The notes below the pieces were generated by a model, which was not told the DNA's origin, ran no database searches, and saw nothing but the letters and a program-made list of their open reading frames with translations. From positions 10,168,001 through 10,232,000 of the forward strand of contig NZ_CP197418.1 in the NCBI RefSeq assembly GCF_052161655.1: 64,000 bases of DNA. Reading direction: 5' to 3'. This stretch comes from Novipirellula sp052161655 (GTDB taxonomy: Bacteria; Planctomycetota; Planctomycetia; Pirellulales; Pirellulaceae). Of this stretch, positions 8,577 through 16,420 are shown piece after piece. The position numbers and the translations under genes are program-made. Numbering within the stretch: the stretch's first letter is position 1; each line of letters opens with the position of its first letter.

Positions 8577-10559
8577 TCACGGCGCCGACTCGACCTCTTG
8601 TTTTGTTAAGACGCCGTCTTTGTTGGCATCCAAATCATCGAACACTCCGTACAGTTTCTTGGGAGTATCACTGCGGGCGATTTTGCCATCGCCATCGCTA
8701 TCAAGCTGCTCAAATTTTTGTACTCGAGCCGCATTGCGAATCAATGCTTCAGCTCGTTCTCGCAGCGTCATCTCAGGCTTCTTCACTCCGGTTCGCTCTT
8801 GCTCGCTGAGCGGCACGGCGTAGTGGTAGTAGCCGATCATCATCTCGTCCCACGTTTGATCGCCCCAACGAACCGTCGCAGTCGGGTCGGGATTGTTCAA
8901 ATTGTCTTCGCTGTTGTCAAATGTCGCGGTACAGACGACCCGGCTTCCCTCGGGGACCGCCAAAGGATCCTGCAACACGTACGTGGTCTGCCAATTAAAA
9001 TCGTAGTGGGGGATGTCCAACAGCGTTGTTCGTTTGCCCGCCGCCGTTTCCAGCTCGTAGCGAAACGACTTGCCACGCACATGCATGTGCGGACTCATGC
9101 TCAATAATGTCGCCTCGGCGGGAAAACGAGGACTCGTTCCCGACGTCTGATAGTTTGCTTCCCCTGGCGGGATGCTTAGTCGCGGCTGTACTGCACTGGT
9201 CGTCACAATCTCGTGCGTGATCGATTCGGGATCGGCAAAACAGATCCCGAGTGAACTCTTATCCTCCTGCTCGGTTCCAATCGGAGTGTAGTGGACTTGG
9301 AAAATCAGTTCGCTGCCGGCCGGAATTCGCTTGGCATGTCCCTTGGGTGCCAATTCCAATCGTGCTCCGGGAACATAACCGACCAAAAAACCACGCGCCG
9401 CGTCCAAACCGCCGCGGGTCCCCTTGGGTGCCGCGAAAGCCAAAATGTGGTGAACGACTTCGCGGTTCCCCGGTTTCAACTCGGCCGCTTCGATCCACAC
9501 GTCTTTGTCCAACTTCGGATCGACTCGATAGTACTGGTAACGCACCTCGCCAGTCGCGGGAATCTTGACGCTCTCCGTACTGACGGGAACCACCAAATCG
9601 GGTTCACGCGGCAATTGCCATCCGGGCACTTTTTCGGACAGCGGCGGCAGATCGCTGGCGTCACCTTTGGGCGACCCTGCATCGACCCAGGCATACAAGA
9701 TTTCTTTTTCTTCGTTGCTCATCATACGGTCATTGGCAAACGGCAAATGATCGCCGCTGGCGTGCCAAGGCGGCATCCGACCTTCGCGAACCACCTCGGC
9801 CATCATGTCGGACCACCCCGCGACCTCGTCGTAGTCGGTCAACGAGAACGGTGCGATCTCACCATCGCGGTGACACTCGGCGCAACGCTTTCTGAGAATC
9901 TCGGCGACTTGGCCGCCGTAGGTCACGTCACTGTGCTCGGCGACTTTTTTGGTTCGACCGATGATGCAACCAACGGTGTCGGTTTGCGGTAGTGAAACCT
10001 CGCGTCCCGAGGTCAATTCATCCAGTGCACTCCGCAGATCGTGACGACGGGGTTCGTCGCGGATATAACCGATGCCATATTGGTCATCGATTCGTCCTCG
10101 ATAACGAAGCTCGCGATCGGCGTCGTAGACAAACACCTCGGGGGTCCGCTCCGCAGCGACTTGATCAGCAAACCGATTGCCGGCGTCTTTCAACAGCGGG
10201 AACTCGATGCTTTGACGTTTCGCGAACGAGGCAATCTCTTCGAGCGAATCTTGACGATTACTCATCACGCCGATCACGCGAACGGATTGTGACTCGTATT
10301 GCTGCTGAATTTCGCCCAACCGAATCGCGTACAACTTGGCCAGCGGACACTCGGTACCGAGCATGGCGACAACGAGTATCGAATCGGAATGAAAATCGTC
10401 GAGCTTCCAAGTTCGTCCGCGGAAATCGATCAGATCGATTCGCTCCAGCGATGTGCCGCCGGCGACGGCGGGATCACTCGCAAGCGTTGGCAACATGGGT
10501 ACCACAAGGGAGAGCACGGCGACCAGAATGGACGCGATTCGGAATCGAACGCAAATCAC
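8577..10559 (-). CDS. Redoxin / cytochrome c / PHM-like copper monooxygenase / EF-hand fusion
   Basis: A 660-aa exported protein starting at GTG 10559, with a signal peptide at residues 1-28. Domains in order: a thioredoxin-fold redoxin (38-185) whose active site has a single Cys (GTECPLAK, C71); a cytochrome c-type haem site CAECH (226-230) in a DUF-like linker with MPPWHA; and a peptidylglycine-monooxygenase-like C-terminal half. All copper ligands of the PHM type can be placed: HH 370-371 and H423 (CuH set), HMH 491-493 and M573 or M574 (CuM set). Two EF-hand loops close the protein (620-631, 644-655). The family is frequent in planctomycetes. A periplasmic copper-dependent oxygenase fed by its own haem and redoxin modules is the likely reading; the substrate is unknown. 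Confidence 0.85.
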   Translation of the reverse strand: MICVRFRIASILVAVLSLVVPMLPTLASDPAVAGGTSLERIDLIDFRGRTWKLDDFHSDSILVVAMLGTECPLAKLYAIRLGEIQQQYESQSVRVIGVMSNRQDSLEEIASFAKRQSIEFPLLKDAGNRFADQVAAERTPEVFVYDADRELRYRGRIDDQYGIGYIRDEPRRHDLRSALDELTSGREVSLPQTDTVGCIIGRTKKVAEHSDVTYGGQVAEILRKRCAECHRDGEIAPFSLTDYDEVAGWSDMMAEVVREGRMPPWHASGDHLPFANDRMMSNEEKEILYAWVDAGSPKGDASDLPPLSEKVPGWQLPREPDLVVPVSTESVKIPATGEVRYQYYRVDPKLDKDVWIEAAELKPGNREVVHHILAFAAPKGTRGGLDAARGFLVGYVPGARLELAPKGHAKRIPAGSELIFQVHYTPIGTEQEDKSSLGICFADPESITHEIVTTSAVQPRLSIPPGEANYQTSGTSPRFPAEATLLSMSPHMHVRGKSFRYELETAAGKRTTLLDIPHYDFNWQTTYVLQDPLAVPEGSRVVCTATFDNSEDNLNNPDPTATVRWGDQTWDEMMIGYYHYAVPLSEQERTGVKKPEMTLRERAEALIRNAARVQKFEQLDSDGDGKIARSDTPKKLYGVFDDLDANKDGVLTKQEVESAP

Positions 10560-10653
10560 AAAGCACCTTCGAGGTTGGACGTGTATCTTGGTTGGAAGAG
10601 AAATTCAGTTTGGATTTTTTAGCCGTTTGGGCCAACGCTTTGAAACATTTCCT

Positions 10654-10723
10654 GTAGCGGAACTCGTCAAGAGTTTCGGGGGGCATTCGTCAATCGAACG
10701 AAAGTCTTGACGACTTCCGCTAC
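10654..10723. repeat. Hairpin repeat (family C), copy 1
   Basis: A 70-bp element with near-perfect inverted arms: GTAGCGGAACTCGTCAAGAG at the left and CGAAAGTCTTGACGACTTCC plus GCTAC at the right. The same element recurs at 32143-32211, and in both places a family B repeat lies within 50 bp. A decayed AACGCTTTGAAACATTT, similar to the family D end, precedes it. Confidence 0.85.
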
Positions 10724-10765
10724 GCTAAATTAGCACAAACTCTATAAGAAAAAATGCTTCACAGC

Positions 10766-10831
10766 GTTGCTTTTGGGCACTAGTGCCGGTTGGATCGCGA
10801 CGAAACCGTGGCTAGCGCCAAAGCGACTAAC
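10766..10831. repeat. Palindromic repeat (family B), copy 2
   Basis: The left arm, TTTTGGGCACTAGTGCCGGTT, pairs imperfectly with the right arm AACCGTGGCTAGCGCCAAAG, followed by CGACTAAC. The preceding GCTTCACAGCGTTGC (10755-10769) is the right terminal sequence of family D, so two families abut here. The copy ends about 50 bp upstream of the next gene. Confidence 0.75.
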
Positions 10832-10883
10832 GGGAACCAGCCTTACTCGAAACTGCACACTTATTTTGGCTCATTCCTAAATA

Positions 10884-11807
10884 ATGAAACCACCGAGCGA
10901 CTCCGATGTTTCGGCGGCTTTTTGCCAGCTGATCGACCCGAGCACTAGGATATCCGAAGTTCGCGCGGTCGGGGGTGGCTGCATCAGCAGCGCCATGCAA
11001 ATCACGCTGACATCGGACCAGCTCGGCAATCGTACGGTGTTCGCCAAGTCAAACGAGCCTGAGTTTGTTAAGAATTTCCAATCCGAATGGGACGGCTTGA
11101 CCGCTCTAGCGGCAGCCGAATCGATTTTGATCCCCAAACCGCTCGCGGTGGGCACCGCCGCTGAGAGATCGTGGTTAATCACTGAGTGGATAAAAACGCG
11201 GCCTCAAGCGGAGAATTTTTTTGCCGACTTCGGTCGACAATTAGCGGAGCTGCACCGGGTAACCGCCGGCAGCCAAAACGGTTGGCCGAGCGACAATTTC
11301 CTTGGTGCAGCGATCCAGCCCAACACCACGACCGCCAGCTGGGCCGAATTTGTGGCCGAAAACCGAATCGGTTTTCAGCTCCGCTGGGCCATCGACCAGC
11401 AGCGGGCCGACACGAAGCTGCGCCGCGACGGCGAGGCGATTGTGGCGGCGATGCCCGAATTGCTGTCCGGTCGTGCGGACGAAACATCGCTGTTGCACGG
11501 CGATTTATGGAGCGGCAACTACCTTTGCGGTGCCACGCAGGACAACCTTTGCGGTGTACCTGTGATCCTGGACCCGGCGGTCTATTATGGGTGTCGCGAA
11601 GCGGAATTTGGGATGCTGAAGCTGTTTGGCTCCTGCCCGCCTGAGTTTTACGAAGCCTACCAAGCCACCTGGCCGCTTCCCGATGGTTGGCAACATCGCA
11701 TAAACGTCTATGTTCTTTATCATCTGCTAAACCATCTGAACCTGTTCGGAAGCGGTTACCTTGGCCAATGCCACCAAGTCGCAAGTGAAATCTTGCGTTC
11801 GAAGTAG
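10884..11807 (+). CDS. Fructosamine kinase family protein
   Basis: A 307-aa protein of the fructosamine/ketosamine-3-kinase family (APH-like fold), which phosphorylates sugars attached to protein or small amines so that the adduct is released. Visible signatures are GGGCISSAMQI (nucleotide-binding region), FAKSN (ATP-lysine strand), FFADFGRQLAELHR, the catalytic loop LLHGDLWSGNYL, and the metal-binding segment DPAVYYGCREAEFGML that defines the family. Length matches the family. ATG 10884 is the only in-frame ATG ahead of the conserved region. The next gene, hisF, follows after 62 bp, so co-transcription is possible, though no functional link is evident. The true substrate in bacteria is often unknown. 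Confidence 0.9.
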   Translation: MKPPSDSDVSAAFCQLIDPSTRISEVRAVGGGCISSAMQITLTSDQLGNRTVFAKSNEPEFVKNFQSEWDGLTALAAAESILIPKPLAVGTAAERSWLITEWIKTRPQAENFFADFGRQLAELHRVTAGSQNGWPSDNFLGAAIQPNTTTASWAEFVAENRIGFQLRWAIDQQRADTKLRRDGEAIVAAMPELLSGRADETSLLHGDLWSGNYLCGATQDNLCGVPVILDPAVYYGCREAEFGMLKLFGSCPPEFYEAYQATWPLPDGWQHRINVYVLYHLLNHLNLFGSGYLGQCHQVASEILRSK

Positions 11808-11869
11808 TTTCATTGGACCTCGGCCGCGACTGCCTCGTGAATTTCCCATCCAACCCCTGAGAAACCGTC

Positions 11870-12649
11870 ATGCTCGCCGCGCGAGTGATTCCTTGCTTGG
11901 ACGTCCACAATGGACGCGTCGTCAAAGGCACCAACTTCGTCAATCTTCGTGACGCTGGTGATCCGGTCGAAGTCGCACGCCGCTACGAGGCCGAAGGGGC
12001 CGATGAGCTGGTGTTTTTGGACATCACCGCCAGCCACGAGGATCGCGACATCATCTTGGATGTCGTCCGCCGCACCGCCGAGCAGATCTTTATGCCGCTG
12101 ACGGTGGGCGGAGGCGTTCGCACGGTCGAGGACGTGCGAGCATTACTGTCCGCCGGGTGTGACAAGGTTTCGATCAATTCGGCCGCCTGCAAAGACCCCG
12201 ATTTTGTTCGCCGTGCCGCCGACCGCTTTGGCAGCCAGTGCATCGTCGTCAACATCGACCCCAAACGTGTCCAGCGTGATGGCAAAGAGTTTTGGGAAGT
12301 TCACATCAATGGCGGACGCACACCGACGGGACTCGAGGCAGTCGCTTGGGCCAAAGAGATCGAAAATCTCGGGGCCGGCGAGATTGTGTTGACCAGCATG
12401 GACGCTGACGGCACCTGTGACGGCTACGATCTGCCGATCACTGCCGCGGTCAGCGACGCGGTGTCGATCCCGGTCGTCGCCAGCGGCGGAGCGGGAGGCC
12501 CACAGCACTTGATCGATGCAATTAAGCTAGGCAAAGCCGACGCGGTGCTCGCCGCCAGCATTTTCCACTTTGGCCAGTTCACGATCGAGGAAACCAAGCT
12601 CGCAATGCGAGACGCCGGGATCCCCGTTCGTTTGAAGCAAAATGCCTAA
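11870..12649 (+). CDS. hisF: Imidazole glycerol phosphate synthase, cyclase subunit
   Basis: A 259-aa (beta/alpha)8 protein, the usual HisF length. It cyclises the PRFAR-derived intermediate, using ammonia supplied by HisH, to form imidazole glycerol phosphate and AICAR in histidine synthesis. Catalytic aspartates are at the expected positions: D11 (VIPCLDVHNGRVVKG) and D130 (IVVNIDPKRV). The phosphate-binding loops GGGVRTVED and SGGAGGPQHL are intact. The start fits the universally conserved N-terminus. No other his gene is nearby, so the pathway is dispersed, but purH (which consumes AICAR, the by-product) lies one gene downstream. Confidence 0.97.
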   Translation: MLAARVIPCLDVHNGRVVKGTNFVNLRDAGDPVEVARRYEAEGADELVFLDITASHEDRDIILDVVRRTAEQIFMPLTVGGGVRTVEDVRALLSAGCDKVSINSAACKDPDFVRRAADRFGSQCIVVNIDPKRVQRDGKEFWEVHINGGRTPTGLEAVAWAKEIENLGAGEIVLTSMDADGTCDGYDLPITAAVSDAVSIPVVASGGAGGPQHLIDAIKLGKADAVLAASIFHFGQFTIEETKLAMRDAGIPVRLKQNA

Positions 12650-12798
12650 GCGTTGGCGTTCCTAGCACAGGCCTAATGCCATCGAAGTTGTCAACGGCGC
12701 GGCGAGGGGCCGTCCTGCGGCAGCGAAAAAGATCGTTCGAAAAACACGGGGCGGCACGCGCCGCTAATAAAGGTAGCGATATTAAACGGACTTCTGAC

Positions 12799-13602
12799 AT
12801 GACATCTCCCTTCACTCCGTTTGCCGCTCGCTTCCGCGTGCTTTACGAGCCCGAGGCGGTTGAGCCAGCGGATGCCGTAGCCAATTGCCCTACGGTCTAT
12901 TGGTTCAATCATGCCGGAGGAACGACCAATACGCTGGCCTTTCGAGTCCGATCCACCCCGCCGCCACGTCCGATGCGGTTGCTGACGCCGCGACTGCCCG
13001 AGCGTGAAGAAGATTTAGACGTGACCTTTGAAGGCGATTTAGAACAACTTGCTCAAAAATTTGCGACTCGAATCGCTGCCGACAACTCAACTCACGCCGC
13101 TAAGAAACGCTCCCCATTGGTGATCATCGGTCACAGCTACGGAGGGGCAGTGGCCTACCGCGTGACGAAACATCTGATCGATTTAGGGGCCCCCCCCCAT
13201 CGCTTGGTCATTTGCTCGACGCGATCTCCCGAGCGGCTTCGTTATCACAAGTCGCTGCACTCGTTGGACGACGCCGAATTGATCGAGGATGTCGACGAGC
13301 TATTTGGCGGAATTCCTGACAATATCCGTGCCGACGCCGATGCTTTGAGTTTCTTTGTACGTGCACTGAGACACGATTTAGCAATCTTTGAAAGCTACGT
13401 TCACAACTCGAGCGACGAAATGCTATCGATTCCAATTACGGCAATTTGTGGGACGGATGATCGTGCAATCGATCTAGCGGACATGCAGGGTTGGAACCGA
13501 CTCACCCAAGCTGCGTTCCGATTGCGAGCAATCCAGGGGGACCATTTTGCTCCGCTACAACGGATCAGCGAAGTGCTTGAGATTGCCACCTGGGACCTGT
13601 GA
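12799..13602 (+). CDS. Type II thioesterase-like alpha/beta hydrolase
   Basis: A 267-aa protein resembling the stand-alone thioesterases (GrsT/SrfAD type) that remove misloaded acyl groups from carrier proteins of NRPS/PKS systems. Motifs: WFNHAGGTTNT near the N-terminus (oxyanion region), the nucleophile elbow IIGHSYGGAVAY, ICGTDDRAID with the acid residue, and the catalytic His in QGDHFAPL. ATG 12799 is chosen; an ORF extends 41 codons upstream, but that part is low-complexity basic sequence unlike the family. No carrier protein, NRPS or PKS gene is in the window. It lies alone between hisF and purH, so its partner is elsewhere or it serves another acyl-CoA/ACP. Confidence 0.8.
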   Translation: MTSPFTPFAARFRVLYEPEAVEPADAVANCPTVYWFNHAGGTTNTLAFRVRSTPPPRPMRLLTPRLPEREEDLDVTFEGDLEQLAQKFATRIAADNSTHAAKKRSPLVIIGHSYGGAVAYRVTKHLIDLGAPPHRLVICSTRSPERLRYHKSLHSLDDAELIEDVDELFGGIPDNIRADADALSFFVRALRHDLAIFESYVHNSSDEMLSIPITAICGTDDRAIDLADMQGWNRLTQAAFRLRAIQGDHFAPLQRISEVLEIATWDL

Positions 13603-13717
13603 CCGGGTTGACCGCCACGCGGGCCGATGCGACAGTCTTCTGTTGGCGAATCGTCCTATTTTAGGTCGTCTGCCTTGCGATTTCATTGTCAGTCCCTCTA
13701 ACCCGTGCTGAATACCC

Positions 13718-15286
13718 GTGCCAGACCTCGTTCCCGTTCGTAATGCCCTCATCAGCGTCAGTGACAAGATGGGCTTAGCCGATTTTGCCATTGGTCTCCA
13801 AAACGCGGGCGTCACCATCTACAGCACCGGTGGCACACGCAAGCATCTTGAGGAATCAGGCGTCAGCGTCGAAGACGTCGCCGACTACACGGGATTCCCG
13901 GAAATGATGGACGGCCGCGTCAAAACGCTGCACCCCAAGATTTTCGGCGGCATCCTTGGTATCCGCGACCGTGACGATCACGTGGACAGCATGGAAGAAC
14001 ACGACATGGTCCCATTTGACCTCGTCGTCGTGAATCTATATCCGTTCGCAGCCACGGCGGCTCGCCCGGGCGTCTCACGCGAAGAATGCGTCGAGCAGAT
14101 CGACATCGGTGGCCCCAGTCTCGTACGTGCCGCCGCTAAGAACCACAGCGACGTCGCGATCTGCACCAGTTCGGAACAATACGTTGAGCTGCTCGAGCAA
14201 ATCGAATCGGGCGGATCGACACTGGCTCAGCGACGCAAACTCGCCGGCGAAGCGTTCGAGCACACCGCGTGCTATGACCGAGCGATTGCCGATTACATGC
14301 AAGGCGAAACGCTGACGGGCGAATTCCCTTCATCGCTGCACTTCTCGCTCAAACGAAAAGCCCAACTCCGCTACGGCGAGAACCCTCATCAACGAGCCGC
14401 ATTGTACGTCGACCCATCGGTTCGGTCGGTCAACCTCGTTTCGGCTCGCCAACTGAATGGCAAAGAGTTGTCCTACAACAATCTGTTGGACCTGGACGCC
14501 GCCCTTGAAATCGTTCGTGGCTTTGCGCAACCAGCCGCCTCGGTGATCAAGCACAACAATCCGTGTGGCGCCGCAACCGATGTCAAAATTGCTCGAGCGT
14601 GTCGCAAAGCACTCGCTGGCGACCCATTGAGTGCGTTCGGTAGCGTGTTGGGATTCAACCGCACCGTCGACTTGGAAACCGCCGAGATGTTGTGCGAGCC
14701 AGGCTTGTTCATCGAAGCCATCGTCGCACCTGATTTCGAAGCCGGTGCGGTCGGCTTGCTAACCACAAAGCCTCGTTGGAAAGAAAACGTGCGACTGATG
14801 CAAGTCGGCCGACTCGATGACGGTCCGGCTGCATTCCAGCGTCGTTTCATCAGCGGCGGCATGTTAATCCAAGACGCTGACCGCTTGACCAGCGTCCCGT
14901 TGCAATGGAAAACCGTCACCGAAACGCAAGTGGCCGACGAGTTGTGGGACGACGTTGCCTTTGCTTGGGAAATGGTGCGGCACGTCAAGAGCAACGCGAT
15001 CGTGTTGGCCAAAGACACCTCGCTGATCGGTGTGGGCGCAGGCCAAATGAGCCGCGTCGACAGCGTCGAAATCGCGATCGACAAAGCAGGCGACCGCGCC
15101 AGCGGATCGGTGTTGGCGTCGGATGCGTTCTTCCCCTTCCCCGACTCGATCGAATCGGCTGCCGACGCCGGTGTCGTCGCTGTCATTCAACCGGGTGGAT
15201 CGCGACGTGATTCCGAAGTGATCGATGCCTGTAACAAGCACGGTCTGCCACTGGTTCTCACAGGCCGCCGACATTTCAAACACTGA
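13718..15286 (+). CDS. purH: Bifunctional AICAR transformylase / IMP cyclohydrolase
   Basis: A 522-aa protein, full length for PurH, which performs the last two steps of IMP synthesis. The N-terminal MGS-like cyclohydrolase domain shows ALISVSDKMGLADFA, YSTGGTRKHLEESG and MMDGRVKTLHPKIFGGIL. The C-terminal transformylase shows LRYGENPHQRA, NGKELSYNNLLDLDAA and SVIKHNNPCGAA with the catalytic Lys-His pair. The start is GTG 13718, two codons before the conserved region. The stop shares one base with the trpC start (TGATG, 15284-15288), so translation is coupled. Metabolically it uses AICAR, also released by HisF upstream. Confidence 0.97.
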   Translation: MPDLVPVRNALISVSDKMGLADFAIGLQNAGVTIYSTGGTRKHLEESGVSVEDVADYTGFPEMMDGRVKTLHPKIFGGILGIRDRDDHVDSMEEHDMVPFDLVVVNLYPFAATAARPGVSREECVEQIDIGGPSLVRAAAKNHSDVAICTSSEQYVELLEQIESGGSTLAQRRKLAGEAFEHTACYDRAIADYMQGETLTGEFPSSLHFSLKRKAQLRYGENPHQRAALYVDPSVRSVNLVSARQLNGKELSYNNLLDLDAALEIVRGFAQPAASVIKHNNPCGAATDVKIARACRKALAGDPLSAFGSVLGFNRTVDLETAEMLCEPGLFIEAIVAPDFEAGAVGLLTTKPRWKENVRLMQVGRLDDGPAAFQRRFISGGMLIQDADRLTSVPLQWKTVTETQVADELWDDVAFAWEMVRHVKSNAIVLAKDTSLIGVGAGQMSRVDSVEIAIDKAGDRASGSVLASDAFFPFPDSIESAADAGVVAVIQPGGSRRDSEVIDACNKHGLPLVLTGRRHFKH

Positions 15287-16065
15287 TGAATGTCCTTGAT
15301 AAAATCCTGGTCGAGACTCGCAAGACGATTCTCGCCGATAAAGCCAAGCAATCCGAAGCAGAGCTCGAATCGGCAATTGCCGATCTGCCGCCTTGCCGTG
15401 ATTTCCACGCTGCATTGGCGGCCGGTGACGCCGTCCAGCTAATCGCCGAGGTCAAACGCGCAAGCCCCTCGGCGGGTCTGATCCGCGAAGACTTTGATCC
15501 GGTCAAGATCGCCTCGAGTTACCAAAACGCGGGCGCAGCATGCATCAGCGTGTTGACCGACGCACCGTTCTTTCAAGGATCGTTGGACTACCTTCGCGAT
15601 GTTCGCGCCGCGGTTGATCTGCCGATCTTGCGTAAAGATTTCATCATCGACCGCTACCAGTTGCTACAAGCACGCGACGCCGGTGCGGATTGCGTATTGC
15701 TGATCGCCGAGTGTTTGTCCGCAAACGAACTTTGTGAGCTGCATCAGCAAGCGGTGGAGCTCGGACTACAAACGTTGATCGAGTTGTTTGAACCACAATA
15801 TCTGGATGCCGTTTTGGCGACGGGTACGACGCTGGTCGGCATCAACAACCGCGACTTGAAAACCTTTCACACCGATCTGGAGCACACCGTGCGAATGTGT
15901 GAATCGATCCCTCGTGACCGATTGGTGGTCGGGGAAAGTGGCATCCGCACTCATGCCGACGTCCTGCATCTTGGTAAAGCAGGCGTCAAAGCAGTCCTGG
16001 TGGGCGAATCACTGATGCGTCAGGACGATATCGAGGTCGCCACTCGCCAATTGCTCGGCAAATAA
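15286..16065 (+). CDS. trpC: Indole-3-glycerol phosphate synthase
   Basis: A 259-aa TIM-barrel enzyme that closes the indole ring from CdRP in tryptophan synthesis. Conserved segments: AEVKRASPSAGLI (catalytic Lys), YQNAGAACISVLTD, LPILRKDFIIDRYQ (general-acid Lys), LLIAECLS (Glu), GINNRDLKTF and VGESGIRTHAD. Length is typical. The ATG overlaps the purH stop by one base, making a translationally coupled pair of two unrelated biosynthetic genes. No other trp gene is visible. A long hairpin follows 34 bp after the stop. Confidence 0.97.
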   Translation: MNVLDKILVETRKTILADKAKQSEAELESAIADLPPCRDFHAALAAGDAVQLIAEVKRASPSAGLIREDFDPVKIASSYQNAGAACISVLTDAPFFQGSLDYLRDVRAAVDLPILRKDFIIDRYQLLQARDAGADCVLLIAECLSANELCELHQQAVELGLQTLIELFEPQYLDAVLATGTTLVGINNRDLKTFHTDLEHTVRMCESIPRDRLVVGESGIRTHADVLHLGKAGVKAVLVGESLMRQDDIEVATRQLLGK

Positions 16066-16098
16066 ACCGCGGCCAATCTTTAGGTGCACAATCGGTAA

Positions 16099-16145
16099 TG
16101 GACGAGGCAACGAGTCCCGTGCTGCAGGACTCGTTGCTTCGTCCA
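16099..16145 (+). terminator. Long hairpin after trpC
   Basis: The stem TGGACGAGGCAACGAGTCC (16099-16117) pairs with GGACTCGTTGCTTCGTCCA (16127-16145) across a 9-nt loop, with one G-T mismatch position. It starts 34 bp after the trpC stop. There is no T-run, so it is either a non-canonical terminator or an mRNA-stabilising hairpin. A partial TGATCGC palindrome (family F) lies at 16209-16224. Confidence 0.55.
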
Positions 16146-16420
16146 CTACGACAGTAAATTTCTGGCCAATGCAAAGCTGCGTTGGAACAATCACTGGGGA
16201 ATAGTCGCTGATCGCTCCGCGACCGGAACGATCCACGACATCAGCCCCACGTCACCATTGGCGACGATTATACTAGACGCAATTGTCTGCTGCCTACGTC
16301 GTTTCACACGATTGCAGTGCACTCGCAAGCCGCCCGGCTGCATACCAGGAAACGCTTCAGAACAACGGAGCTGTCCGGCTGTTCGTCAAAATCATCACGC
16401 AAAAAGCAAGTGAATTCAGC

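Noticed and set aside
12676..12798. 41-codon N-terminal extension of the thioesterase
   Set aside because: Basic low-complexity sequence with no family similarity; ATG 12799 gives the usual length.
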